DNA of 64,000 bases from Sphaerisporangium rubeum (GCF_014207705.1 NZ_JACHIU010000001.1:2348501-2412500); one strand, 5' to 3'; counted from the stretch's first letter, positions 16,418 to 25,555 are shown. The notes: generated by a model from the sequence alone, not told the origin. Numbers and translations: made by a program.

Positions 16418-17467
16418 ATGCCTCCCACCATCCAGATCTGGTCCGGCCGTGAGGTCCGCGCGCTGCGCGAGGCCAAGCGGATGAGCATCAGAGCGTTCGC
16501 GGCCCACTTAGGCGTGAGCGAGCGCATGGTGTCCAAGTGGGAGGCGGCCGGCACCGGCATCCACCCCCGGCCGGTCAACCAGGCGGCACTCGACTCGTCC
16601 CTGGCCGCCTCCACCTCCGACGAACACGCGAGATTCGCCGGCCTCGTCACCCCGGCCACCCTCACGCGTGCCGGCCTCGTCCCGGCCGGCCCCGCGCGGG
16701 CCGACCTCGTCATCCCCGCCGTCCCCGCGCGGGCCGGGCTCGCCACCCCGGCCGTCCCCGCGCGGGCCGATCCCTCAGCGGGCCCGTCCCCCGTCACGAC
16801 AGGCCACCCCCAGGTGCGCCACCCCATCGACGGCAAACTGATGACCCTCGTCGACGCCGGTGTGTTCCTGTGCGGCCCCGCCGCTGAGCCCGTCCACCTC
16901 GCGGCCTTCTACATCGACATCTTCCCGACCACCAACGCCGACTACGCACGCTTCATCGCCGCCACCGGCCACCGCCGCCCCCCGCACTGGGCCACCGACT
17001 CCGGCCCCCCGCGCGACCTGTCCACCCACCCGGTCGTCTACGTCACCTGGCACGACGCCGCCGCGTACGCCGAGTGGGCCGCCAAGGCCCTCCCGACGGC
17101 CCCCCAGTGGGAGAAGGCCGCACGCGGCGTCCGCGGCGACGTCTACCCCTGGGGCAACCAACTCACCCCCGCCAAGTGCAACGTCCGCGACAGCGGCCCC
17201 GGCACCACCACCCCGGTCGACCGCTACCACAGCGGCGTCAGCCCCTTCGGCGTCTACGACATGTGCGGCAACACCTGGGAATGGCTCGCCACGTGCTCCC
17301 AGCCCACTCGCCACGAACTCAAGGGCAGCGCCTTCACCAGCCCTTTCACCCGGGCCACCCCCTCCACCTTCAACGACGCCTCGGCCACCATGCTCGACGA
17401 CGACACCGGCTTCCGCTGCGTCACTCCGGCCGAGACGATGCGCGCGCTGCTGAAGATGACGGGCTGA
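16418..17467 (+). CDS. XRE helix-turn-helix fused to FGE-sulfatase-like domain
   Basis: 349 residues. Residues 1-50 are an XRE-type HTH (SGREVRALREAKRMSIRAFA, then VSERMVSKWE). Residues about 80-120 are a low-complexity linker of four near-identical 11-residue units around PAVPARAG. Residues about 140-345 are a formylglycine-generating-enzyme-like domain: FYIDIFPTTNADYARFI, YVTWHDAAAYAEWA, LPTAPQWEKAARG, GVYDMCGNTWEW and a C-terminal GFRCV. Of the two catalytic cysteines in true FGE only the GFRC one is evident; the Y-C-x-R element is replaced by SPFTRATP, so ordinary sulfatase activation is doubtful. It follows a class IV aminotransferase by 21 bp. Confidence 0.8.
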   Translation: MPPTIQIWSGREVRALREAKRMSIRAFAAHLGVSERMVSKWEAAGTGIHPRPVNQAALDSSLAASTSDEHARFAGLVTPATLTRAGLVPAGPARADLVIPAVPARAGLATPAVPARADPSAGPSPVTTGHPQVRHPIDGKLMTLVDAGVFLCGPAAEPVHLAAFYIDIFPTTNADYARFIAATGHRRPPHWATDSGPPRDLSTHPVVYVTWHDAAAYAEWAAKALPTAPQWEKAARGVRGDVYPWGNQLTPAKCNVRDSGPGTTTPVDRYHSGVSPFGVYDMCGNTWEWLATCSQPTRHELKGSAFTSPFTRATPSTFNDASATMLDDDTGFRCVTPAETMRALLKMTG

Positions 17468-17577
17468 CCGGCGACGCGGCGCACGTTGGCGCCGCAAATG
17501 CACCATTGGTCGACAAGCCTGATCAAATCTGTCTTATCGGTGATGTGAGTATTTAGCAGGCGCTAGAGTCTGGCGCC

Positions 17578-18471
17578 GTGCATCCGCAAGTAACGGTAGA
17601 ACATACCTCTAATAATGTGCGGCCCGAAACCGACGCTCCGGTGGAGAACGAGAGCGGAAGCGTCGTCGAGCTGCTCGAACGCATCGGGTCGGTCGTGCTG
17701 CCTGTCGGTGTGGCGCTGTACGCCGTCCTGTACATCGGGATCGAGGAGATCTACGGGGTCTTCGGCGTCAGCCCGCAGCAGGCGGGGATCGACCAGGCCG
17801 TGCTGTTCGGCCGGCTCTCCGGTGCGCTGGTGCTGCTCCTGCTGCTCCTGCTCCCCACGCTCGGCCTGATCGTCGGAGTGCTGTGGGTGCTCGACAAGCT
17901 GACCCTCGGGTCGATCGGCAGGTTGTCGCGTGCCGTGCGCCGCCGTCCGTGGATCGCGGCGCTGGTGGCCGCGCTGTGGTGCGGCGCCTCGTACTGGGGC
18001 TTCTTCAGCGTCTTCGGCGATCTGGACCTCACGGCCATGATGATCATCGCGGTCGGCCTCGGCGTGCTGACGTTCCTCGTGCCGTTCCGGCTGCTGCGCC
18101 GCAAGCCGGTCGGCAGGGCAGGCATGAAACTGCTGGTCGGTGCGCTCACCGGCCTCGGGCTCGGGTTCCTGCTCATCATCCAGCTGCTCTCCGCGGCCAC
18201 GGACGCGCACCGCACCGGACAGACCGACCTGCTGCTCGCCGCGGTCGGTTTCCAGAGCCAGTGGGCCGATCTCAAGAACCCCGAGGACAACAAGCCGCTG
18301 TATGAGGGACGGCGCATGATGCTGCTCGGCGAAAGCGAGGGGACCTACGTCCTGTACGACTGCGACAAGGGGGAGACCATCCGCCGTCCGATCGAGGCGA
18401 CCCTGCTCGCCGCCATCGAGTCCGACCCCGAGCTGCCGCAGGACCACACCTGCGGCACCCTCGCCGAGTAG
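17578..18471 (+). CDS. Multi-pass membrane protein of unknown function
   Basis: 297 residues with GTG start at 17578. A polar N-terminus of about 35 residues is followed by four or five hydrophobic segments (about 40-60, 82-105, 120-140, 150-165, 183-203). A soluble C-terminal tail of about 95 residues contains GTYVLYDCDKGETIRRP. No catalytic motif or transporter signature is recognised. It appears monocistronic. Confidence 0.6.
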   Translation: MHPQVTVEHTSNNVRPETDAPVENESGSVVELLERIGSVVLPVGVALYAVLYIGIEEIYGVFGVSPQQAGIDQAVLFGRLSGALVLLLLLLLPTLGLIVGVLWVLDKLTLGSIGRLSRAVRRRPWIAALVAALWCGASYWGFFSVFGDLDLTAMMIIAVGLGVLTFLVPFRLLRRKPVGRAGMKLLVGALTGLGLGFLLIIQLLSAATDAHRTGQTDLLLAAVGFQSQWADLKNPEDNKPLYEGRRMMLLGESEGTYVLYDCDKGETIRRPIEATLLAAIESDPELPQDHTCGTLAE

Positions 18472-18729
18472 CGCGAGCCGTCGTCCGGCCCGGTCGCGTC
18501 CCGCGGCCGGTTTGCCGGTACCGAGGCGCCGAGCGCCGCGAAAGGTTCAGAAGCGGCGTCCGTACGGCCCGCCGCGCGAGGAGGGCCGTACCCGCAGGCA
18601 GGGCTCACTTCCCGCCGTGCCGTGCCGTGCGGCGGCTCCGCCGGAGAGGCGATCTTTCCTTGACCGTCCCGCGCACCGGATCTAGCGTCCGCCGCGCGGG
18701 GTCGCCGCACCCCGGTGAGGAGCGAGGCG

Positions 18730-20151
18730 ATGGTCCGGCGCGTTCTCCTGGTAGTCGGTGCGTTCATCTTGGCGATGGCCCTGGCGCCGGCCGCAAGTGC
18801 GGCACCGGTGACCATCCCGGTCGGTACCGGGTTCACCGATACGAGCGGTGCGGCCGTGCACGCGCACGGTGGCGGCATGCTCAAGGTGGGCTCGTACTAC
18901 TACTGGTTCGGGGAGAACCGCAACGCCGACTCCACCTTCCGGTACGTGTCGGTCTATCGGTCCACGGATCTGCGTACCTGGGAGTTCCGCCGGCACGTGC
19001 TCACGCAGAACAGTCACTCCGAGCTGCGGGTCGCGAACATCGAGCGGCCCAAGGTCGTCTACAACGCGAGCACCGGTCAGTACGTGATGTGGATGCACAA
19101 GGAGAACGGCCGCGACTACGGTGAGGCGCGCGCGGCCGTGGCGGTGTCGTCCACGGTGGACGGGGACTACACCTATCTGCGGAGTTTCCGGCCGCTCAAC
19201 TACATGTCGCGGGACATCACGTTGTTCCAGGACACCAACGGCACGGCGTACATGATCTCGGCGGCGAACGAGAACGCCGACCTGCACGTCTACCGGCTCA
19301 CCGCGAACTACACCGACATCGCGGCACAGGTGCAACGGCTGTGGCCGGGGTCCTATCGTGAGGCTCCGGCGATGTTCAAGCGCGGATCGGTGTACTTCCT
19401 GCTCACCTCCGGCGCCACCGGCTGGTCACCCAACCAGCAGAAGTACGCGACCGCGTCCAGCGTCGAGGGCTCGTGGAGCGGGTTGCAGAACATCGGTGAC
19501 GGCACAGCGTACAGTTCGCAGACCGCGTACGTGCAGCCGATACAGGGGACCTCGGGTACGGCGTATCTCTATCTCGGCGACCGGTGGGCCGGCGCGTGGG
19601 GTGGGCCGGTGAACGACTCGCGGTACGTCTGGCTGCCGCTGCAGTTCCCGACGGCCACGACGATGACCATGGCCAACGCCGACTCCGTCACCATCGACAC
19701 GGAGGCGGGGACGATCACGTCGTCGAGCGCGCGCTACGAGCGGCTGAACGTGCGGCACTCCGGCAAGTGCGTGGACGTCCGCGACGGCTCCACCGCGGAC
19801 AACGGCGTGATCATCCAGTACACCTGCAACGGCGGCGCCAACCAGCAGTGGACCTTCCGTGACGCCGGCGGCGGGTACGCGCAGATCGTGGCGCGCAACT
19901 CCGGCAGATGCCTCGACGTCACCAGCGGCAGCACCGCCGACGGCGCGGGGATCATCCAGTACACCTGCAACGGCGGCGCCAACCAGCAGTGGCGGGTGCA
20001 GACCGCCTCCGACGGCTACGTGAACCTGGTGGCCCGCCACTCCGGCAAGTGCATGGACCTGCCGAGCAGCAGCACGGCCGACAACGTCCAGTTCAAGCAG
20101 TATCCCTGCACCACCAACCAGAACCAGCAGTTCCGCCGCACCGCGCTCTGA
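18730..20151 (+). CDS. Secreted GH43-like glycosidase with CBM13
   Basis: 473 residues. The signal peptide MVRRVLLVVGAFILAMALAPAASA is followed by a five-bladed-propeller-type domain typical of GH43 galactanase-like enzymes: HAHGGGMLKVGSYYYWFGEN, ERPKVVYNASTGQYVMWMH, SRDITLFQDTNGTAYMIS and YREAPAMFKRGSVYFLLTS (the REAP glutamate is the likely general acid). From about residue 340 a ricin-type CBM13 carries three RHSGKC(V/L/M)D..NQQW repeats. It probably acts on beta-1,3-galactan or arabinan-like plant polymers; the exact substrate is inference. The CBM13 resembles the one on the GH5 enzyme at 2.2-3.7 kb. Confidence 0.85.
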   Translation: MVRRVLLVVGAFILAMALAPAASAAPVTIPVGTGFTDTSGAAVHAHGGGMLKVGSYYYWFGENRNADSTFRYVSVYRSTDLRTWEFRRHVLTQNSHSELRVANIERPKVVYNASTGQYVMWMHKENGRDYGEARAAVAVSSTVDGDYTYLRSFRPLNYMSRDITLFQDTNGTAYMISAANENADLHVYRLTANYTDIAAQVQRLWPGSYREAPAMFKRGSVYFLLTSGATGWSPNQQKYATASSVEGSWSGLQNIGDGTAYSSQTAYVQPIQGTSGTAYLYLGDRWAGAWGGPVNDSRYVWLPLQFPTATTMTMANADSVTIDTEAGTITSSSARYERLNVRHSGKCVDVRDGSTADNGVIIQYTCNGGANQQWTFRDAGGGYAQIVARNSGRCLDVTSGSTADGAGIIQYTCNGGANQQWRVQTASDGYVNLVARHSGKCMDLPSSSTADNVQFKQYPCTTNQNQQFRRTAL

Positions 20152-20227
20152 CCGGCGGGGGGACACCCTTCGCCGAGCGGAAGGAACGCGACCCGCGGGC
20201 CACCGCACAAGGAACCCGGCCGGCGGG

Positions 20228-20686
20228 TCAGCTCTCGCCGAGCACCAGGAGCAGGTGCTCCACACCGTCGTGCAGGACCGTGCCGGCGTCCTGGAAGCCG
20301 TGGCGCCGCAGCAGCCGGACCGACGCGGTGTTGCCGGCCGCCGGGTCGGCGTACAGCGGCCGGATCTTCTCTTCCTGCAGGAAGAGCGCGAGGGCCTCGG
20401 TGCCGACGCCTTTGGACCAGTACTCGCGGCCCAGCCAGTAGCCGATGAAACGGCGGTCCTCCTCCCACCAGGACAGGACGTTGCCGGCGAGCCGGCCGTC
20501 CACGGTGATGGCGCGGATGAGATTGGCCGGGTCGCCGAGGACGACCGTGCGCCAGTGGTTCATGAAGCGGGTGCGCTCGCGCGGGGGGAAGTTGGCGCGC
20601 CGCGCGGCCTCGGGGTCCTGCTCCTGCTCGTGGAAGACCTCGAGGTCGGAATCCTGGACGGGACGGAGTCGTATGTCACGGGTCAT
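20228..20686 (-). CDS. GNAT-family N-acetyltransferase
   Basis: 152 residues beginning MTRDIRLRPVQDSDLEVF, the usual start of RimJ/RimL-type GNAT proteins. The acetyl-CoA part is FIGYWLGREYWSKGVGTEAL, followed by NTASVRLLRRHGFQDAGT, which is motif A and B of the family. It probably acetylates an amine on a small molecule or protein N-terminus; the acceptor cannot be predicted. It is divergent from the SRPBCC gene. Confidence 0.85.
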   Translation of the reverse strand: MTRDIRLRPVQDSDLEVFHEQEQDPEAARRANFPPRERTRFMNHWRTVVLGDPANLIRAITVDGRLAGNVLSWWEEDRRFIGYWLGREYWSKGVGTEALALFLQEEKIRPLYADPAAGNTASVRLLRRHGFQDAGTVLHDGVEHLLLVLGES

Positions 20687-20778
20687 GCGGGAAGTCTGCC
20701 GGACGGCGGTGACAAAACCGGTGGCGCGGCCCGGGACGTGTACAGTGCTGCCTGCCGGACACGGGGTCGTGGTGCGTA

Positions 20779-21135
20779 GTGATCGAACTTGGCGCGCGGG
20801 AGCGCAAGCAGGCTCCTCCGCCGCACGTGGTGTGGGAGTGCCTGAACGAGCCGAGACGGCCGGGCTCGCGGCCGTGGCTGGACCTGCGCGAAGGCGAGGT
20901 CGAGCCGCGGATCGTCGAGGCGGTGCGGCCCACGCTCGTGGTGTGGTCGTCACTGTGGCCGTCCCGGCCGAGGGACGTCATCCGGTTCGACCTGCGTGAG
21001 GCGGGTCAGGGCTGCTCACTGCGCTGGACGCTGCTGACCCCCGACGAGGCGCCGGCCGCCGCGTTGGTCGGCCACTACCGGTACCGCCTCAACTACCTGA
21101 TCAACGCCAGGCTGCGGTACTCGTTCGGCCAGTAG
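20779..21135 (+). CDS. SRPBCC-like small protein
   Basis: 118 residues with GTG start at 20779. The pattern PPHVVWECLNEPRRPGSRPWLDL, then LVVWSSLWPSRPRDVIRFDL and CSLRWTLLTPDEAP, fits a START/SRPBCC (polyketide cyclase-like) ligand-binding fold in a short form. No active-site residues can be named. It is divergent from the GNAT gene and followed by the phosphoesterase gene after 66 bp. Confidence 0.55.
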   Translation: MIELGARERKQAPPPHVVWECLNEPRRPGSRPWLDLREGEVEPRIVEAVRPTLVVWSSLWPSRPRDVIRFDLREAGQGCSLRWTLLTPDEAPAAALVGHYRYRLNYLINARLRYSFGQ

Positions 21136-21201
21136 GCGAGCATCTCCCACGGCGCCGGAGGCCGGGTGGAGGAGAATGACCCACCCGGGAGGAAAGCCAG
21201 A

Positions 21202-22707
21202 ATGCTCAGGCGCAAGTTCGTGATCGTGCTGCTGCTCGTCGCCGTCGTCGCCGGAGGCGTCGCCGTCGCGGTGACCATGGCCCGTGACGAGCCGGCCGCC
21301 TCCGCGGCCACCACCACCTTCACGCCTGCCGCCGACACCTACGTGGACGCCTCCGCGGCGTCCGTCAACTACGGCACGACCCCGCGCCTCGGGGTGGACG
21401 GCTCGCCGGTCAAGCGGATGTTCCTGCGGTTCGACGTCACCGGGCTGAGCGGGGCCGTCACGTCGGCCAGGCTCCACGTCCACACCGCCGACGTGTCCGG
21501 CGCGGGAAGCGACAGCGGCGGCACGGTCCGCGCCGTGAGCGACCACACGTGGCAGGAGACCGGTGTCACCTGGCGTGACCAGCCCGCCGTCGACGGCGCG
21601 ACCCTCGGCTCCCTCGGCCGGGTGGCCCGCGCCACGTGGTACGAACTCGACGTCACCTCGGCCGTGCGCGGTGACGGCGCGTACGCCTTCGGCGTGACGT
21701 CCGCCGACGGGAACGGCGCCGACTACGACTCCCGTGAGAGCGGCCCGACGGCGCCACAGCTGGTGATCACGACCACCGGTTCCGGGACGCCGGGAACGTC
21801 CGGCGGGCCCCGGACGCCGGCCGGACCCGGCGAGTCCACCGGTCCCGGAACGTCCACCGGTCCGCAGGAGTCCGAGGGACCGGCCGCGTCAGGCGGTCCC
21901 ACGCCGTCCGGTGACCCGGTGCTGGTCGGCGCTGGGGACATCGCGAGCTCGGGGAACGGCGACAGTGCCACCGCCGACCTGCTCGACGACATCCCGGGGA
22001 CGGTCTTCACGGCCGGCGACGACGCCTACCCGAGCGGCAGGGCCGCCGACTTCGCCGAGTTCTACGAGCCCACCTGGGGCCGGCACAAGGCGCGCACGCG
22101 GCCGGTGCCGGGAAACCACGAGTACCGCACGGGGGGTGCCGCCGGGTACTTCGGTTACTTCGGCGCCGCGGCCGGCGATCCGGGCAAGGGCTACTACTCC
22201 TACGACCTCGGCGAGTGGCACGTGGTGGCGCTGAACTCCAACTGCGGGGAGGTGGGGGGCTGCGACGCCGGCTCGCCGCAGGAGCGGTGGCTGCGCGCGG
22301 ATCTCGTGGCGAGCGCGAAGCCCTGCACCCTGGCGTACTGGCACCACCCGAGGTTCACCTCCGGCGCCGACCACGCGCCGGACACGTCGGTCGGGCCGCT
22401 GGTGCGCGCGCTGTACGACAACGACGCCGAGGTGGTCGTCACGGGGCACAACCACCAGTACGAGCGGTTCGCTCCGATGGACCCGCGCGGCAGGCTGGAC
22501 GAGGCGCGCGGCATCCGTCATTTCGTGGCCGGCACCGGAGGCGCGGCCTTCTACCGCTTCGGCACGATCCTCCCCAACAGCGAGGTTCGCGACAACGGCA
22601 CCTTCGGCGTGCTGAAGTTCACCCTGCATCCGGATTCCTACACCTGGGAGTTCGTCCCCGAGGCCGGCGGGACGTTCACCGACAGCGGCACGACGTCCTG
22701 CCACTGA
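21202..22707 (+). CDS. Secreted DNRLRE-metallophosphoesterase fusion
   Basis: 501 residues starting MLRRKFVIVLLLVAVVAGG, with GGAGG 9 nt upstream of ATG 21202. After the membrane/signal segment comes a DNRLRE domain (about 35-190; ADTYVDASAASVNYGTTPRLGVDG is its classic opening). A Gly/Pro/Ser/Thr linker (about 192-235) follows. Then comes a calcineurin-like phosphoesterase with LVGAGDIA, TAGDDAYPSG, PVPGNHEY, YWHHPRFTS and VTGHNHQYERF, the full metal-ligand set of purple-acid-type enzymes. It is probably an extracellular phosphatase attached to the cell surface through DNRLRE. It is followed 15 bp later by the propeller gene. Confidence 0.85.
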   Translation: MLRRKFVIVLLLVAVVAGGVAVAVTMARDEPAASAATTTFTPAADTYVDASAASVNYGTTPRLGVDGSPVKRMFLRFDVTGLSGAVTSARLHVHTADVSGAGSDSGGTVRAVSDHTWQETGVTWRDQPAVDGATLGSLGRVARATWYELDVTSAVRGDGAYAFGVTSADGNGADYDSRESGPTAPQLVITTTGSGTPGTSGGPRTPAGPGESTGPGTSTGPQESEGPAASGGPTPSGDPVLVGAGDIASSGNGDSATADLLDDIPGTVFTAGDDAYPSGRAADFAEFYEPTWGRHKARTRPVPGNHEYRTGGAAGYFGYFGAAAGDPGKGYYSYDLGEWHVVALNSNCGEVGGCDAGSPQERWLRADLVASAKPCTLAYWHHPRFTSGADHAPDTSVGPLVRALYDNDAEVVVTGHNHQYERFAPMDPRGRLDEARGIRHFVAGTGGAAFYRFGTILPNSEVRDNGTFGVLKFTLHPDSYTWEFVPEAGGTFTDSGTTSCH

Positions 22708-22722
22708 CCGGCCGGGACGACG

Positions 22723-23769
22723 ATGGAGAAGCTGAGCGTCCGTACGCGCGTGGCGGTCGTCGTGTGCGCGGCCCTGCTGCTCGCCGCCACGGCCACCGTG
22801 TACGTCCTGCGGGCCCGGCACGGCGGCTCCGCACCGGGTGGCGTGGCGCCGAGCGGGTCCGGCGCGCCGCGCGACGGAGCCGGCGCGGGGCCCGGCGAGC
22901 CGTATGCCGGAGGCGCACCGGCCTGGGCCGGGGACGGCCGGTTGCAGGTGCTGAGCAACGGTGTGCTGTCCACGGTGACGGCACGGGACCCGAGCGGGCC
23001 GCGCACCGTCACGACGTGGCGGTGCGACCGCGCGTACGCCGCGCGCGGCACCGTCGCCTGCCTGCGGCCGGTGGACGCGCTGCGCCGCACGAGGCTCGTC
23101 GTGCTCGGCCGGGACCTGCGGGAACGGCGCTCGGTGCCGCTCACCGGATTCCCGAACCGGCTGCAGGTGTCCGGCAGCGGCCGGATGGTCGCCTGGACGT
23201 TGTTCGTCGACGGCCACTCCTACGCGGCGGACGGGTTCTCCACCGGCGCGGGCATCCTGGACACACGCACCGGAGCGGTCGTCACCTCACTGGAGCGCTT
23301 CGCGATCACCCTCGGCGGACGCCGGTACCAGGCGCCGGACGTCAACGTCTGGGGTGTCACCTTCGCACGGGACGACACCACCTTCTACGCCACGATGTCC
23401 ACCGGCGGACGCCGCCACCTGGTCGAGGGTGATCTCACGGCCAGAACCCTGCGCGCCGTCAGAGAAGGGATCGAGTGTCCCTCGCTGTCCCCGGACGGCA
23501 CCCGCCTGGCGTTCAAGTCCGCAGTGAACGGCGACCCGGCCCGCGGCTGGCGGCTGTCGGTCCTGGACCTCGCGACGGGGAGGGTCACGGCCTCGGCCGA
23601 GTCCCGGAGCGTGGACGACCAGGCCGTCTGGCTCGACGGCCGCACCCTCGCGTACGGCCTCCAGCGTCCCGACGGCGTCAACGACGTGTGGACGGTCCCC
23701 GCCGACGGCACCGGTCACCCGAGGGTGCTGGTGCCGCAGGCCTCGTCCCCCGCGCTCGACCGGCCGTGA
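22723..23769 (+). CDS. Membrane-anchored TolB/WD-like beta-propeller protein
   Basis: 348 residues. One N-terminal membrane segment (about 9-30; VAVVVCAALLLAATATVYVL) precedes a Gly-rich linker and then repeated blade-like units with SPDGTRLAFKS and VWTVPADGTGHPRVLV, as in TolB/PD40 propellers. It is probably an extracytoplasmic sensor or scaffold. The gene starts 15 bp after the phosphoesterase and is likely co-transcribed. No enzymatic residues are apparent. Confidence 0.6.
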   Translation: MEKLSVRTRVAVVVCAALLLAATATVYVLRARHGGSAPGGVAPSGSGAPRDGAGAGPGEPYAGGAPAWAGDGRLQVLSNGVLSTVTARDPSGPRTVTTWRCDRAYAARGTVACLRPVDALRRTRLVVLGRDLRERRSVPLTGFPNRLQVSGSGRMVAWTLFVDGHSYAADGFSTGAGILDTRTGAVVTSLERFAITLGGRRYQAPDVNVWGVTFARDDTTFYATMSTGGRRHLVEGDLTARTLRAVREGIECPSLSPDGTRLAFKSAVNGDPARGWRLSVLDLATGRVTASAESRSVDDQAVWLDGRTLAYGLQRPDGVNDVWTVPADGTGHPRVLVPQASSPALDRP

Positions 23770-23932
23770 CAGCGGTCTCACCGGGCCTGGCACACGAGGC
23801 TGGAGATACGTGAAGTGGCTCCTGGTTCTTGACTGTGGGACTGACCAGAGCAAACATCCGATTATTACGGATGTGTTGCCGACGGATTATCGGGACTGCG
23901 GAAGGGGCATGCTAGGTCCGATCGGAACGATG

Positions 23933-23945
23933 CCGAAAGTTTCGG
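23933..23945. promoter_or_regulatory. Perfect GAAAGTTTC operator palindrome
   Basis: CCGAAAGTTTCGG, a perfect 13-bp palindrome around a central G, about 320 bp before the solute-binding-protein gene. It matches the GAAAxTTTC element known upstream of actinomycete xylan-utilisation genes and bound by LacI-family repressors. Confidence 0.6.
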
Positions 23946-24080
23946 ACTCCGCTGCGTGCCGGAGAGCCGGAACTATGTGACGGTTCGGCATCGTTACGGT
24001 ACGGCAGACGGAAACGGTTCTGCGAGAAGAGCTCTGGTAAGCCGGTACGCAGATGGTGGCGGGCTCTCCTCGATCTGTGG

Positions 24081-24112
24081 CCGAAAGTTTAGGAGTCACG
24101 ATGTAACTTTCG
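24081..24112. promoter_or_regulatory. Two further GAAA(G/C)TTTC-like half or imperfect boxes
   Basis: CCGAAAGTTTAGG (24081-24093) and GTAACTTTCG (24103-24112) differ from the perfect palindrome at 23933 by one or two bases. Their centres are about 20 bp apart, suiting cooperative binding. They lie about 150-185 bp upstream of the start of the sugar-binding protein gene. Confidence 0.45.
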
Positions 24113-24264
24113 CCGCCGACGCGGCCGTATTCATCGGACGGTCGCTGGGCCGATTCCACACGCGGTTCGTGTGAGACAACGACCGTCGTCCTCATCGGAG
24201 GGACGGCGTCGGCACCGCTTCTGCACCTCACCCCCCTGACCACCGCACAGTGAAAGAGGTCGCC

Positions 24265-25539
24265 GTGAAATTCCGCATGGTCGCAGCGGTCGGTTCCGCC
24301 TTGGCGGTTCTCGCCATGTCGGGTTGTTCCGGCTCGTCGGGTGGCACGCCTTCCGAAAGTGCCGCCGGCAAGTCGTTCGAGTTCTGGTCGTTCACCGGCA
24401 TCAACCAGAAGGCCGACGTCGCCAAGTACAAGGAGAAGCGACCCGACGTCGAGGTGAAGCTGACCGAGGTCGGCGGCGCCACGGAGACGGCGCAGGCGCT
24501 CACCACGGCGCTCGCCGGCGGCAAGGTGCCGGACCTGGTGCTGATCCAGGGGGACAACCTGCCGAAGTTCGTGCAGCAGCCGCAGAACTTCGTCGACCTG
24601 CGCACGCTCGGCGCGGACAAGATGAAGAGCGACTACCTGGACTGGGTGATCAGCCAGTCCGTCGCCAAGGACGGCTCGATCATCGGGATCCCGACGGACG
24701 TCGGCGGCATGGCGGTCGCGTACCGGACCGACCTGTTCAAGGAGGCCGGGCTGCCGACCGACCGCGACGAGGTGTCCAAGCTGTGGCCCACGTGGGACGC
24801 CTTCATCGAGACCGGTAAGAAGTACACCGCCGCCACCGGCAAGGCGTTCATCGACAACGCCGGCACGGGGATCTTCTACCAGGCGGTCAACCAGGTGTCG
24901 CAGAAGTACTACGACCCGGCCGGCAACCCCGTGTACGACAAGAACCCCGAGGTGAAGGCGGCGTTCGACCTCGGGCTGAAGGCCGTGGCCGCCAAGATCA
25001 CCGCGCGGCAGGCGTCGTTCTCCGACGCCTGGAGCGCCGGCATCAAGAAGGGTGACTTCGCGGTCATCGCCGCGCCGTCCTGGATGCTCGGCCAGCTCAA
25101 GGACAACGCGCCGGACACCAAGGGCAAGTGGGACCTCGCCAAGATCCCGGGTGGGGCCGGTAACTGGGGCGGCAGTTACCTCGCGATCCCCAAGCGGGCC
25201 AAGAACCCCAAGGCGGCCTGGGAGTACATCAGCTCGACGCAGTCCCCGCAGGGCCAGCTCCAGCACTTCACCGAGGCGGGGTCGCTGCCGACCACGCCGT
25301 CGGTCTACAAGGACCCGAAGCTCACCTCGGTGAAGGAGCCGTTCTTCAACGACGCTCCCATCGGCACGATCTACACCGACTCGCTGCTCGGGCTGAAGCC
25401 GTTCCTCATCGGGCCGGACAGCGCCGTGATGGGCCAGGAGTTCCTGAACGCCATCACCAACGTCGAGCAGGGCAAGGGTGACCCGGCCAAGGCCTGGGAC
25501 GCGGCGCTGACCGCCATCAGGACCGCGATCGGCGGCTAG
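24265..25539 (+). CDS. Sugar ABC transporter, solute-binding lipoprotein (CUT1)
   Basis: 424 residues. GTG 24265 follows GAGG 5-6 nt upstream and starts MKFRMVAAVGSALAVLAMSGCSGSSGG, a lipoprotein signal with lipobox AMSGC. The body is a family 1 extracellular sugar-binding protein: SFEFWSFTGINQKADVAKYK, PDLVLIQGDNLPKF, GGAGNWGGSYLAIPKRAKNPKAAWEYI. It delivers an oligosaccharide to the two permeases encoded next. No ATPase is encoded here; such systems usually share MsiK in actinomycetes (family knowledge). The substrate may be a beta-linked oligosaccharide, judging only from the operator type. Confidence 0.88.
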   Translation: MKFRMVAAVGSALAVLAMSGCSGSSGGTPSESAAGKSFEFWSFTGINQKADVAKYKEKRPDVEVKLTEVGGATETAQALTTALAGGKVPDLVLIQGDNLPKFVQQPQNFVDLRTLGADKMKSDYLDWVISQSVAKDGSIIGIPTDVGGMAVAYRTDLFKEAGLPTDRDEVSKLWPTWDAFIETGKKYTAATGKAFIDNAGTGIFYQAVNQVSQKYYDPAGNPVYDKNPEVKAAFDLGLKAVAAKITARQASFSDAWSAGIKKGDFAVIAAPSWMLGQLKDNAPDTKGKWDLAKIPGGAGNWGGSYLAIPKRAKNPKAAWEYISSTQSPQGQLQHFTEAGSLPTTPSVYKDPKLTSVKEPFFNDAPIGTIYTDSLLGLKPFLIGPDSAVMGQEFLNAITNVEQGKGDPAKAWDAALTAIRTAIGG

Positions 25540-25555
25540 GCACTCTGCCACGTGC

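Larger units (their letters stand above)
23770..24264. other. Promoter region of the sugar ABC transporter, about 495 bp
   Basis: No credible gene is seen. It contains three GAAAGTTTC-like boxes (listed separately). The length and the operator boxes suggest an induced promoter with several repressor sites. No divergent regulator gene is present next to it, so the repressor is encoded elsewhere. Confidence 0.5.

Noticed and set aside
16418-17467. Calling it an active formylglycine-generating enzyme
   Set aside because: Only one of the two catalytic cysteines is evident, the protein has an N-terminal HTH, and no sulfatase gene is nearby.
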